From JAGTVG01 sp964543195 (GTDB taxonomy: Bacteria > Bacteroidota > Bacteroidia > Cytophagales > Cyclobacteriaceae), in contig CAZIXF010000001.1 in the NCBI GenBank assembly GCA_964543195.1, positions 1 through 64,000 of the forward strand: a DNA stretch of 64,000 bases, read 5' to 3'. Of the stretch, positions 36,091 through 44,971 are shown one piece after another; position 1 is the stretch's first letter, and each line of letters opens with the position of its first letter. The notes beneath the pieces were generated by a model. The model did no database searches, was not told the DNA's origin, and saw only the letters and a program-made list of their open reading frames with translations. The translations under genes and the position numbers were made by a program.

Positions 36091-36795
36091 ATGAAAAATA
36101 TTTTTTTTTACATCGTACTTACCGGTTTTATTTTTGGTTGTAAGACAACTAAAGAGCCGGAAACCATTCAGCTTTTTAATGGTAAGGATCTGAGTGGCTG
36201 GCATGTGGATGTGCCCGCCATGGATGAGGATCCGGACGCCAGGGATCCGTTTATTGTCCGGGATGGGATGCTGGTGAGTCTTGGCGACCCCCGGGGACAC
36301 CTGATCACCGATTCGGTATTTCAGGATTACCGGCTTGTGGTGGAATACCGGTTTGCCGGGGAGCCAGGAAATTGTGGTATACTCGTTCATGCCTCTACTC
36401 CGCGGTTTTTGTATGATATGTTTCCGAAATCGCTGGAAATACAGATGATGCATGAAAATGCGGGAGATTTCTGGTGTATCGGAGAGGATATCACCGTACC
36501 GGATATGGAAGAAAGAAGAGGCCCGCCGGAAGAATGGGGTGTGACGGAAGGTAAAAACCGGCGCATTCTGAATCTTACCGATGGCTCGGAGAATCCTGTC
36601 GGTGAATGGAATACCATGGTCATCGAATGCCTGAATGATGAGATCAAGGTATGGGTAAATGACGACCTGGTTAATTATGGATATGATTGTACGGCCACAA
36701 AAGGTCAAATTGCGGTACAGGCAGAAGGATCGGAAGTGGAATTCCGGAAACTGGAACTCACGCCGATTACGGTGCTGACGGAGGATGAGGAATAA
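36091..36795 (+). CDS. DUF1080 (3-keto-disaccharide hydrolase-like) lipoprotein
   Basis: 234 residues from the ATG at 36091; a GTG three codons upstream is possible. The lipobox gives Cys near residue 17 (IFGC). The DUF1080 beta-sandwich shows LFNGKDLSGWHV, DYRLVVEYRF, NCGILVH and GEWNTMVIEC. The family has a laminin-G/concanavalin-like fold; some members hydrolyse 3-keto-glycosides made by Gfo/Idh/MocA-type oxidation, and one such oxidoreductase lies at 39748. Pairing with a sulfatase places it in glycan breakdown. Confidence 0.88.
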   Translation: MKNIFFYIVLTGFIFGCKTTKEPETIQLFNGKDLSGWHVDVPAMDEDPDARDPFIVRDGMLVSLGDPRGHLITDSVFQDYRLVVEYRFAGEPGNCGILVHASTPRFLYDMFPKSLEIQMMHENAGDFWCIGEDITVPDMEERRGPPEEWGVTEGKNRRILNLTDGSENPVGEWNTMVIECLNDEIKVWVNDDLVNYGYDCTATKGQIAVQAEGSEVEFRKLELTPITVLTEDEE

Positions 36796-36942
36796 AGCAC
36801 AGGCAGGCGCCTGCGTCACTATAACAGTAAATAGTGTAGGCACAGGAATAAGGCACATGCTTGCGCCAGATCAGAAATAAACGTAAAGGCACAATCGGAT
36901 GCTGGCGCCAGATCACAAGCAAATGCTGGTGCCAAATGTCCC
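36796..36942. repeat. Degenerate short repeats between convergent genes
   Basis: The segment holds four degenerate copies of a ~23-bp unit of the type 'AGGCACATGCTTGCGCCAGATCA', the first a GGCGCC-centred palindrome near 36810. It lies between the stops of the DUF1080 and agarase-like genes. Confidence 0.5.
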
Positions 36943-39072
36943 TTAAAACAACTTCGGGAGGTATTCCGGTGCGTTGTCGTAAGGTTTGAGCTTGCCGGTA
37001 GCCAGATCATAAATGGCTTCATGGCTTTTTATGGCAGCAGTACATAAGGGCTCATAAGGTTTATTACACACATCGAGGAATCCTATATTATAATTTTCAC
37101 CGTCAAATCTTCCAAGGGCCGACTGGTCATATAGGTGGAACCAGTGGGTACCTATGCAATAGGGATTGGCGGCCGCATCCTCAATATAGACCCTGTATGC
37201 CCTGCCCCGGTCTTCCTGGGTGGGGACATGTCCGATGCCGGATGAAGGCAGTCCCACATCCAATGCACCGAAATGCCATTCCCCGATGATCACCGGCATC
37301 TTAAGCATATTATGTATCGCTTCGGTTTCCTCAAAAGGAACCTTCTCGCGGTAATTATTCATGCTGAATACATCGAAGGTGCGCATGCCTTTCACCGCCC
37401 ATACCGGAGGCACACCCGCGTACCGTATCCCCAGGTTAAGATGATTGGGATCCACTTTTCTGCATGCTTCGGCCAAAGTGGTGAAGTACCTTTCAACCAT
37501 TATCTGACTGAACGCTTCCATGTCCTTCAAAGCCTCTTCCGTGAAGCGTTGTTCCCATTTTCCTTCCCGAATATTTTCTATACTGACTTTCATATCCCAG
37601 GCTGCCGATAGATTTCCGTCGTCCTGATATTTATTTTTCAGAAATCTGGCCAGCTCAACCCTGGTGTTACAGCTCGGTGTATTGTAAAGCATGCCCACTG
37701 CAGGAAGTTCGGAAGAAAAAGCCCAGGTGGGCTCATTCATCATAAAATAACCGATCAATGCCGGATCATCCCGTGTATCTTTCAGCACCTGGGCGTAGCC
37801 GAGGGCATCTTTTTCGAAATCCTCATGGTATACATCGGGGAAATCACGGTAGATCTCAGCCACCCTTTCAGGGTTAAAACTCATCGGGCGGACATATGGG
37901 AAACGTGCTTCCCGGGCATATTCCCATTCAGACCAGTTGCCTACCGTATTGATCCTTAATCTCTTTAGTTCATCGAGGGCTACCCTGGCCCACTTATCGC
38001 GCCAACCTTCACTTCCAAAGGTCCGGATATAATTGGCAGCCAGGTAGTTAATAAACTCCATACCATCGCGTTCACTGTAGATGTCCGAAAATTCCCCTTC
38101 CCGGTCAGGTAAAAAGGAAAGCGCATCTTCCAGCAGATGAAAATTGGCCGTGGTGTCGACCCGGAAGCAGTCCATTCCCGCCGACCAGAAATAATATCCG
38201 GCCGGATCGATCAGCCACCAGCGGCTTCCATCATAGTGGGTGCGGAAAAAGCCGGAACCTTCATCCAGCCGCCCGGCTTTCCAACCACCCCATTCAGACA
38301 TCGTATCCGGCCATTCATGATCGGAATTATCAAAGCGTTGCCGCAGAGACTGTTTCATTTCTTCCACATCCCGGGTCTTTCCGGGCCATTCATGTATGGT
38401 GCTCTGACCGATATCATCGATCAGTTTGCCTTTAGGCAGGACCGGATTTTTAACAACAGGTACATCTCCGGGAGCATATACCATGGGAGTAAGGCAGAAA
38501 ATAGCAGGTTGTGGGCTTTTTCTGAGTATGATCAACCGCATCCGGTCAACCTTGTTCAGGTCTACCCGGTCGCCGCTGCAACGGGGTTTTAAAAAGGCCC
38601 CTTCCCGGTCGATACCCCAGCGGTTCTGATCGACAAGACTCAAGGGAAAACGTATCCTGAGCGCACATTGATTGAGCACCCCGAATTGAAAACCGAATTC
38701 CGGGCCGGATTCTCCCTCCTGAAGGATTATCTGGAATTTGATCATGTGGTTGCCGTCGGCCAGCATATCTGCGGCAATATAGGAGGCTTTGGACAGGGTA
38801 CCGGGTTCAAACCTGAAGCTAATCCCGTCACCTGCATTTTCTCCTGCATACCAGACCGAATCGGGTATTAAGGAAGGACCATCATGCACTTTCAATCCGC
38901 CAAGCAACTGTTCCTGTTCAAGAAAAACACCTTGGATTACGGGATAATCAGACGTCTCGCTGCAGCCGGAATATATCAAAAGGGAGGTGCCCAGAAGCAT
39001 ACTTTGTTTTAAAAATTTTCTTCGATCCGGATTAATTACAGAGTTTTGTGCCGATGAAAATTGTGGTTTCAC
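36943..39072 (-). CDS. Agarase-like (GH50-like, clan A) glycoside hydrolase, lipoprotein
   Basis: 709 residues. The N-terminus has a twin-arginine-style signal (DRRKFLKQS) ending in a lipobox with Cys37. A beta-sandwich region (~45-210) precedes a TIM barrel (~225-690). Probable acid/base is E447 in FMMNEPTW and nucleophile E598 in IIGEWHFGALD; the latter closely follows the GH50 beta-agarase pattern. The substrate is presumably agar or a related galactan, which fits the GH16 enzymes and sulfatases nearby. It is monocistronic and family-level certainty is moderate. Confidence 0.78.
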   Translation of the reverse strand: MKPQFSSAQNSVINPDRRKFLKQSMLLGTSLLIYSGCSETSDYPVIQGVFLEQEQLLGGLKVHDGPSLIPDSVWYAGENAGDGISFRFEPGTLSKASYIAADMLADGNHMIKFQIILQEGESGPEFGFQFGVLNQCALRIRFPLSLVDQNRWGIDREGAFLKPRCSGDRVDLNKVDRMRLIILRKSPQPAIFCLTPMVYAPGDVPVVKNPVLPKGKLIDDIGQSTIHEWPGKTRDVEEMKQSLRQRFDNSDHEWPDTMSEWGGWKAGRLDEGSGFFRTHYDGSRWWLIDPAGYYFWSAGMDCFRVDTTANFHLLEDALSFLPDREGEFSDIYSERDGMEFINYLAANYIRTFGSEGWRDKWARVALDELKRLRINTVGNWSEWEYAREARFPYVRPMSFNPERVAEIYRDFPDVYHEDFEKDALGYAQVLKDTRDDPALIGYFMMNEPTWAFSSELPAVGMLYNTPSCNTRVELARFLKNKYQDDGNLSAAWDMKVSIENIREGKWEQRFTEEALKDMEAFSQIMVERYFTTLAEACRKVDPNHLNLGIRYAGVPPVWAVKGMRTFDVFSMNNYREKVPFEETEAIHNMLKMPVIIGEWHFGALDVGLPSSGIGHVPTQEDRGRAYRVYIEDAAANPYCIGTHWFHLYDQSALGRFDGENYNIGFLDVCNKPYEPLCTAAIKSHEAIYDLATGKLKPYDNAPEYLPKLF

Positions 39073-39420
39073 GATAAATGAATTATGGTTAAAAAAATCT
39101 TTATAAACCGATAATACCGAGTATTAGTACCCCGGGGGAACGGTCTGCAAAATAATATGGAATTAACTCAGTTGAAAATTTTTTCACGAGATATATGATA
39201 AAGGATCCCCCTTTTTTATTATTTGTTGGTGTTATTTCTATGGCATGCATATACCGCCCAGCTAATTAAAAAGCGCTCAGGTAATCCTGGACTTCCGGAT
39301 TACCGGAATATCGATATACCGGATTTGATTCTTGAACGGGGGTATTGAAAATTACCTTCGAAATCGTATATTTAGTACTTCGACTTTTCGATTTAAAATT
39401 TAAACCTATGAATTTTTATA
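39073..39420. other. Gene-free spacer with a hairpin
   Basis: GGTAATCC/GGATTACC (about 39273-39296) forms an 8-bp stem in a region without a convincing ORF. A 24-codon frame from 39195 has signal-peptide character but stops at once and is not called a gene. Confidence 0.4.
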
Positions 39421-39424
39421 TTCA

Positions 39425-39667
39425 TTGACCAGGGGTTATTCACTGGTGAAAGCCGAAAAGGATTTTGGCAGCGTTTATGGATTGATTCGCTTCAATAAAG
39501 AAAACAGGGAGATCACTTATGAATGCCGGCCCAGATATTTCGACCTGGAGGAAGGAAATAAAGCCCAGTACAAGGGATGGCCGTTTACATTCAGAATGGA
39601 AGAAAAAAATGGCCGTAAGGTTACGGATTATCTTCCCGGGATGAGGTTTGAACTGGCCAGGCGATAG
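39425..39667 (+). pseudogene. C-terminal remnant of a PhoD-like phosphodiesterase/phosphatase
   Basis: The 80-residue frame has only a TTG start, with a stop just before it, and lacks any catalytic motif. Its sequence (FGSVYGLIRFNKENREITYE, then CRPRYFD, QYKGWPFT) matches the last strand and tail of alkaline-phosphatase-D-like proteins, whose C-termini end in patterns like 'W-P-R-x-x-D ... Q-x-P-G-W-P'. The N-terminal ~450 residues are missing, so this is a decayed gene rather than a small protein. Confidence 0.6.
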
Positions 39668-39747
39668 TCATGGGTCAGATATTAGACAAAAATGGAACAG
39701 GTCAGGCGATAGTCAGGCCGGAATTAACAAATAACAATTAAACAATC

Positions 39748-41040
39748 ATGAAAGACAATCAAATCAGTCGACGGAAGTTTATTAAAAAATCAGCAGGCGC
39801 GGGCCTGGCGGCGGGTCTTGGCTCCATGATACCTTTCAGCGCCAGTTCCTATTCAAGAATATGGGGTGCCAACGAAAGGGTTAATATGGGCGTTATCGGT
39901 TGCGGAGGTATGGGGAATGCCCATATCAATGCACTCCTGAACATGAAGACCACAGATAATATATCGATCAACTCAGTCTGTGATGTCTATGATAACCGGC
40001 TGAATGCCGCAGGTGAAAAGACAAAGGCTAAAAAGATAAAAGATTATAAAGCCATTCTCGACGATGACGAAGCAGACAGTGTATTGATCGCTACACCCGA
40101 GCATTGGCATCACCAGATGGTAATGGATGCCATCGATGCGGGCAAGCATGTCTATGTGGAGAAGCCTATGACCCATTATATTTGGCAGGCTAAGGAGATC
40201 GTGGAGAAAATGAAAAATTCGAAGGTCAAGGTGCAGGTTGGTGTTCAGGGGATGTCGGATGATTCCTATGAAACAGCCCAGGAATATATCAAACAGGGTG
40301 CCCTGGGAGATGTAGTCATGGCGCATATCGATTATTCACGGAATTATGCCGGTGATGATTTCTGGGCCTACGAGGTAGATCCGGCCGCCAAACCCGGCGT
40401 CAATCTTGACTGGGAAGCCTGGCTCGGACCCGCCCCGAAGGTGCCCTGGGATCCTTTGCGCTATTTCCAGTGGAGGAAGTACTGGGATTATTCGGGAGGC
40501 ATAGCCACGGACCTTTTTATACACCGTATATCCAGGATCATTCGATCTGTCGGCCTTACCTTTCCTGACAAAGTGGTGGCCAGTGGTGGCATCTGGCATT
40601 ATGAAAATACGAAAGGGGATATCCCGGATACTTTCAATATGCTGATTGATTATCCGGAAGGGATAACCACACTGGTGGTGTCTTCGCTGGCCAATGACAC
40701 ACCTATACGGCATCTTATCCGGGGCAACCGGGGTACCCTGGAATTTACCAGGGAAGGATTTACCATTACTCCCCAGGAGGCGACCACCAAATCCGTAATT
40801 ACCGGCACCGGGGAAGAGATCAGTGAGGAGAATGTGATCAAACACAAAAAAACGGGAGCCGAGGATATTACCCTTCATCATCAGAATCTTCTGCGGGCGA
40901 TCCGTGAAAATGAACCCTTGAAGTGCGACCATAATTTTGCATTTTATGGCGTGGTAGTCTGTATGATGGGGGTACAGTCGTTCCGGGACAGGACCTATCT
41001 GGAGTGGGATCCGGGGAAACAGGAAGTGGTGAAAGCGTAG
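39748..41040 (+). CDS. Gfo/Idh/MocA-family oxidoreductase, Tat-exported
   Basis: 430 residues. The signal has the twin-arginine motif S-R-R-K-F-I-K and a hydrophobic AGAGLAAGLGS core, pointing to periplasmic export with bound cofactor. The Rossmann motif GVIGCGGMG, the EKPMTH catalytic lysine motif and a C-terminal beta-sheet dimer domain are present. Such enzymes oxidise or reduce sugars, often at C3, using NAD(P) held tightly. The DUF1080 protein at 36091 could act on its product. The promoter must lie in the ~80 bp after the phosphatase remnant. Confidence 0.92.
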   Translation: MKDNQISRRKFIKKSAGAGLAAGLGSMIPFSASSYSRIWGANERVNMGVIGCGGMGNAHINALLNMKTTDNISINSVCDVYDNRLNAAGEKTKAKKIKDYKAILDDDEADSVLIATPEHWHHQMVMDAIDAGKHVYVEKPMTHYIWQAKEIVEKMKNSKVKVQVGVQGMSDDSYETAQEYIKQGALGDVVMAHIDYSRNYAGDDFWAYEVDPAAKPGVNLDWEAWLGPAPKVPWDPLRYFQWRKYWDYSGGIATDLFIHRISRIIRSVGLTFPDKVVASGGIWHYENTKGDIPDTFNMLIDYPEGITTLVVSSLANDTPIRHLIRGNRGTLEFTREGFTITPQEATTKSVITGTGEEISEENVIKHKKTGAEDITLHHQNLLRAIRENEPLKCDHNFAFYGVVVCMMGVQSFRDRTYLEWDPGKQEVVKA

Positions 41041-41156
41041 GCCATCTATCTTTAAATATTGCTTTAATTTAGCCTGTTCTTCAGGTGGGGCTGTCTGAAA
41101 AAAGTCGTTAATTTTACAGGTTGACTGTATATTAACTGACCAGAACGACACCTGTT

Positions 41157-41525
41157 ATGAAGAATATAATCAAACTCGAGGAGGCTGCCATGTTCGCCTT
41201 GTCCATCTATCTGTTCAGCCTGACCGATTTTGCCTGGTGGTGGTTTTTAGTGCTTATACTGGCACCGGATATCGGGATGCTGGGCTACCTGGCCGGCAAC
41301 AGGGTGGGTGCAACCACTTATAATCTCTTTCACCATAAAGCCATTGCCCTGGTGGTGCTGGTCGCCGGGTGGTATTTATCGGCGCCCTGGGTGCTTCTGG
41401 CCGGTATAATTCTTTTCGGCCACTCCAGCATGGACAGGATCTTCGGATACGGCCTTAAATATCCAGACAGTTTTCATCATACGCACCTGGGATGGTTGAA
41501 ATCTCCTGCAAGTCGTGAGAGATGA
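41157..41525 (+). CDS. DUF4260 membrane protein
   Basis: 122 residues with four hydrophobic stretches and the conserved motifs of DUF4260: LAPDIGMLGY, NLFHHKA, and GHSSMDRIFGYGLKY-SFHHTHLG near the C-terminus. The histidine-rich loop could bind metal or haem, but no function is known. It stands alone. Confidence 0.85.
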   Translation: MKNIIKLEEAAMFALSIYLFSLTDFAWWWFLVLILAPDIGMLGYLAGNRVGATTYNLFHHKAIALVVLVAGWYLSAPWVLLAGIILFGHSSMDRIFGYGLKYPDSFHHTHLGWLKSPASRER

Positions 41526-41652
41526 TCCCGGAGGTTCGAATTGAAGAAATCGGTGTCGCTAATGTTCCCTGCGGCACTGAAATTTTTAGTGTGGCTGCCG
41601 CTGAGATTTATTCGTTGAGTGGTTTCCCGCATTCCGTGTCATATTAAATCAA

Positions 41653-41901
41653 TCAGGTATCACTCTTTTCTTCTTTGGCCATCCGGTTGATCTTCTGTTC
41701 GGTTTTTTCAATTTTCCGGGTCACTTTATCTACCCGGTTCTTTTTGTCCTTCTCTTTTATTTTATCCAATGTTTTACCCAAAACCGGAATTTCAGATGTC
41801 AGAAGGAATAAACCGGCGATCAGCAGGATATATCCCAGCGGTATGAAAGGAATGAACATGAAAACACCACCGAGGATCAGACACATCACTGCTACGATCA
41901 A
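41653..41901 (-). CDS. Small membrane protein, 5' end abutting the repeat element
   Basis: 82 residues. Two hydrophobic segments (about 1-17 and 20-36, joined by FIPFIPLGY) are followed by a lysine/glutamate-rich cytoplasmic tail of about 45 residues. The longest frame opens at TTG 41901, only one base outside the 235-bp element whose sequence supplies an in-frame TGA further upstream. A more usual start would be the ATG at codon 6. The expected basic N-terminus before the first TM segment is missing, so the element may have replaced the native 5' end. Confidence 0.65.
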   Translation of the reverse strand: MIVAVMCLILGGVFMFIPFIPLGYILLIAGLFLLTSEIPVLGKTLDKIKEKDKKNRVDKVTRKIEKTEQKINRMAKEEKSDT

Positions 41902-41902
41902 C

Positions 41903-42137
41903 TTAACCCGAAAAATTCATAAATTTTTCGCCCGAAGGGCCGATTAAGCGCAATTTCTTGATAATCAAAGAATTATATAGGGTTTTGAAATTCTTATACT
42001 TAATCAAATAGCCCAGAAATAGGCTACTGAATTGCGCTTATCAGGGGTTAATCCCTTATTGTAACTACCTGATAATAAATATTTTAAATGGTAAAAACGG
42101 TTTATTTTGAGAATGGTTTATGAATAATCGGGGTTAA
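41903..42137 (-). mobile_element. 235-bp MITE-like element with TIRs (copy 3, inverted)
   Basis: This is the reverse complement of 24298-24532 with identical length and about three substitutions, all internal. Both ends carry TTAA. The element directly adjoins the 5' end of the membrane-protein gene at 41653-41901. Confidence 0.85.
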
Positions 42138-42415
42138 TGATTTTTGCCGGATTCGTTTTTAAATTTTTCATGATCCAGATTGGTCAGAAATCAGATGGAG
42201 ATGTGTGCAATTTTTCCGGATTGGGAAAACCATAATAAAAAAACTACCAAATTTTGATCATTCTTTGAAATATTGAACCGGGAAATGTATCGATTTTTAC
42301 ATCATCCATGAAGAATTATCGGATTAATGCAGGTATGCCCGGGTCGAAAAAATGTACAAAGCGCAGCGGCGTGGCTGGTCCATTGGAAACAAGACCATTT
42401 TTGTCGGAACGATAA
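42138..42415. other. Intergenic region, nothing recognised
   Basis: A gene-free stretch between the repeat element and the GH16 gene stop. It contains one GGAAACAAGACCA tract (42386-42398) also seen in the hairpin segments at 10 and 24 kb. No ORF was called. Confidence 0.4.
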
Positions 42416-43327
42416 TCACCGGTCCTTTTCCGTTATATCATCATATACCCTCACATAATCCACAACAAAATAGTCCGGCAATACTGCGTTTTTCAATTCA
42501 GGAGCCGGGCCTCCTTTCCGATATCCTTTACATTCGGCGGAGACAAGAATGAACTGCTCACGGTGGGAAACCGGCCCGTCAATTTCCCAGGAAACCTTAC
42601 CATCAGCATAAAACACATAACCATCCGGGCTCCAATGCAGACCAAAGGTGTGAAACCCATCTTCCGTGGGAGATAATTGCCGCTCACCGGATCCGGCACT
42701 TTTAAGATTTTTGCCATATCCGTTCCAATGGATATTATGACTGATCATGCCATCCCGTGTAAAATTCTCCATGATATCAATTTCTACTCCTGAATCAGCG
42801 GGATCAAGTGTTGAACCAATTTCAGGAGATTGTAACCAGAAGGCAGCCCACCAGCCTTCCTGGGTCGGCAATTTGCATCTTATTTCATAATAGCCATACT
42901 TGTGAACAAATTTGGCTGGCTCCATCCTGGCCACAGGCCAAACAAAATTGGAATTTTTAAATTTGTCACCCGGTCTGTCCAGATAATTCCTCCCGGTTTG
43001 TAATTGGGAAGAAAAATAATCACCATCTTTTTCATAGAGTTTAAGCAACAGGTTCCCTTTTCCATCAAGTTCAGCCCCCTCTGTTGTCCAGGTAGGATAC
43101 CGTGTTTGCATGATATGCAACCGGTAATCCCACTTGCTCGTATCCAATTCGTTGCCCTCGAATTCATCATGCCAGACAAGTTCCCATTTTCCGTCCGGAG
43201 GCAACTGGCTTGAAATTTCCACGGGATCCATGGCAGATCCATGATTACCTGATCTGAGGTTTTCTTTTTTGCCTGAGCAGTTTATGAATAGTACCAGTAT
43301 GAGTGTATGTATCAATCCTGTTTTCAT
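42416..43327 (-). CDS. GH16-family endo-beta-glycanase, lipoprotein
   Basis: 303 residues from the ATG at 43327, which places the lipobox (INC, Cys17) correctly; the longer frame upstream is AT-rich and lacks character. The GH16 jelly-roll has W-x-D-E-F at the start and the catalytic motif E182-I-D184-I-M-E187, with nucleophile E182 and acid/base E187. The E-x-D-x-x-E form is typical of agarase, porphyranase, carrageenase or laminarinase subfamilies. It cleaves an internal beta-linkage in a marine-type polysaccharide at the cell surface. The substrate is not resolved. Confidence 0.9.
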   Translation of the reverse strand: MKTGLIHTLILVLFINCSGKKENLRSGNHGSAMDPVEISSQLPPDGKWELVWHDEFEGNELDTSKWDYRLHIMQTRYPTWTTEGAELDGKGNLLLKLYEKDGDYFSSQLQTGRNYLDRPGDKFKNSNFVWPVARMEPAKFVHKYGYYEIRCKLPTQEGWWAAFWLQSPEIGSTLDPADSGVEIDIMENFTRDGMISHNIHWNGYGKNLKSAGSGERQLSPTEDGFHTFGLHWSPDGYVFYADGKVSWEIDGPVSHREQFILVSAECKGYRKGGPAPELKNAVLPDYFVVDYVRVYDDITEKDR

Positions 43328-43579
43328 TATGGCTGTGGTTGTTTGTTTATGGATAATTGAAATTGAAAAAGTGGAAAAATATATAAAAGTGATCAGACAA
43401 TTTTCCTTAAATATTTTGATCATAATACATTATTTCATTTTAATATGCAACCCGCCAGCAGGGATACACGGAAAAAACTATATTCAACTATTAGTGAGGT
43501 CCGGATTAATCAGGCAGGTCCGGGTCAATTGGATAGGTGCTCTGTTTAATTCAGCTTAAATGGAGGACCTTTTTACTTT

Positions 43580-44674
43580 TCAGGAATTACCGGATATCCC
43601 CTGTTTAAAACCTCCTTTACGAAAATCACGACCGGATAACTCCATATATTGAACTTCAAATTCATTGTTTGATATTTCATTTATGGAATCAATCCGTTCA
43701 AATGTAAGGTCGGCTTCCTGTCTGGTCATCACGGGAAAGCCATAATTGCGGTTGGTGTGTTTTAATGACTTCCTTCCTTTCGACGCGATCCTTTCCCTGA
43801 CAAATTTTTCATGATCCTTAAGCCGTGCTGTGATCATACGGTTTACGCGTTCTTTACAATTGCGAATATTATTATTAAATACACTGCAAAATCCATTATC
43901 AATATCAATTCCAATACTGTTCCTCCCGGAGGCAACCGCCGCTACCGAAGTCGTACCCGTTCCGGCAAACGGATCAAGGACGTGATCTTCTTTTACGGAA
44001 AACATATTGATCAACCGGCAGGGGACTTCAAAAGGAAAAGCCGCACTTCTTTTTCGGATGCCGGTCTCATTTAAAATCTGGGTAGTGCCTTTCAACTCCC
44101 AGAGATCTGAAAACCATTTGTTTCTTTCTTCCCAGAAATAGGCGCTTTCATTCCGGTTTTTCCTGGCTTCGCTGGTGTTGAATTCCCTTTTATTGCCTTT
44201 TCTGAAAATCAGGATGTGTTCGTGTTCCAGGGTAACATAAGCCCCGGGAGCCAGCATCCCCGAACCCATAAATTTGTTTGGTGCATTGGTCGTTTTCCTC
44301 CAGATTATTCCAGGCAGGCTGCTGAATCCGAGTGACATCATTTTATCGATTATCCGGGCATGATTCGGGAATAATCTGAATTGGTTGCTGATAGTCCGGG
44401 TGGCATCGCCCACGTTGATACAGATTATTCCGCCTGGTTTCAAACATTCCGTACAACTTTCCCAGGTTTTATCCAGCAGGCCATGCATCAGCCGGAATGC
44501 ATGATCGGGAGCCTCGGTAAGAGCTTTCCGGATCTGCTTATTCTGACGGATAAACACTTCATCCCACATTTCGATCATCGGATAGGGGGGCGAAGTCACG
44601 ATCAGGCCGATCGATCCCGGGGATATTTCGGTAAGCATCCCGGAATCGGAAATGATTAACTTATGACGGGTCAT
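43580..44674 (-). CDS. Solitary DNA methyltransferase, N4-cytosine type (SPPY)
   Basis: 364 residues. The catalytic motif IV is T27-S-P-P-Y31, the form of m4C methyltransferases (N6-adenine enzymes usually have D/N-PPY). The SAM-binding motif DPFAGTGTT lies near 235-243, i.e. after motif IV as in the beta class. An internal target-recognition region (~120-200) contains IWRKTTNAPNKFMGSG. No restriction endonuclease gene is adjacent, so it is either an orphan regulator or a remnant of a restriction system. The recognition site is unknown. Confidence 0.88.
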   Translation of the reverse strand: MTRHKLIISDSGMLTEISPGSIGLIVTSPPYPMIEMWDEVFIRQNKQIRKALTEAPDHAFRLMHGLLDKTWESCTECLKPGGIICINVGDATRTISNQFRLFPNHARIIDKMMSLGFSSLPGIIWRKTTNAPNKFMGSGMLAPGAYVTLEHEHILIFRKGNKREFNTSEARKNRNESAYFWEERNKWFSDLWELKGTTQILNETGIRKRSAAFPFEVPCRLINMFSVKEDHVLDPFAGTGTTSVAAVASGRNSIGIDIDNGFCSVFNNNIRNCKERVNRMITARLKDHEKFVRERIASKGRKSLKHTNRNYGFPVMTRQEADLTFERIDSINEISNNEFEVQYMELSGRDFRKGGFKQGISGNS

Positions 44675-44971
44675 CGTTTCGTGCAGATCAATTTGAAGAT
44701 TTTTTCAAGGAATAATACAGGGTCAAAGAAAACCGAAAATATCAATTTCCCGACTGGAATTTTCCAATATGATTATAATAGTTATAAAAGTCCAGTTTTA
44801 ATGATCCTAACTGTTAACGTCTGTGGCATAAAAGCATAAATTTTTTATCTTGCAGGTGTTAGTATTCCGGGTGGATTATTTATGTAGACGTTATCCTGAT
44901 TATTCAGTAAATTGCGTTTTTATAATCTTTTTCGGTTTACTTTTTTTAAAACTTTAAAAAATGTCCATATC

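Noticed and set aside
40336..41151. 271-codon frame antisense to the Gfo/Idh/MocA gene
   Set aside because: No family resemblance; the sense strand encodes a complete enzyme with a Tat signal.
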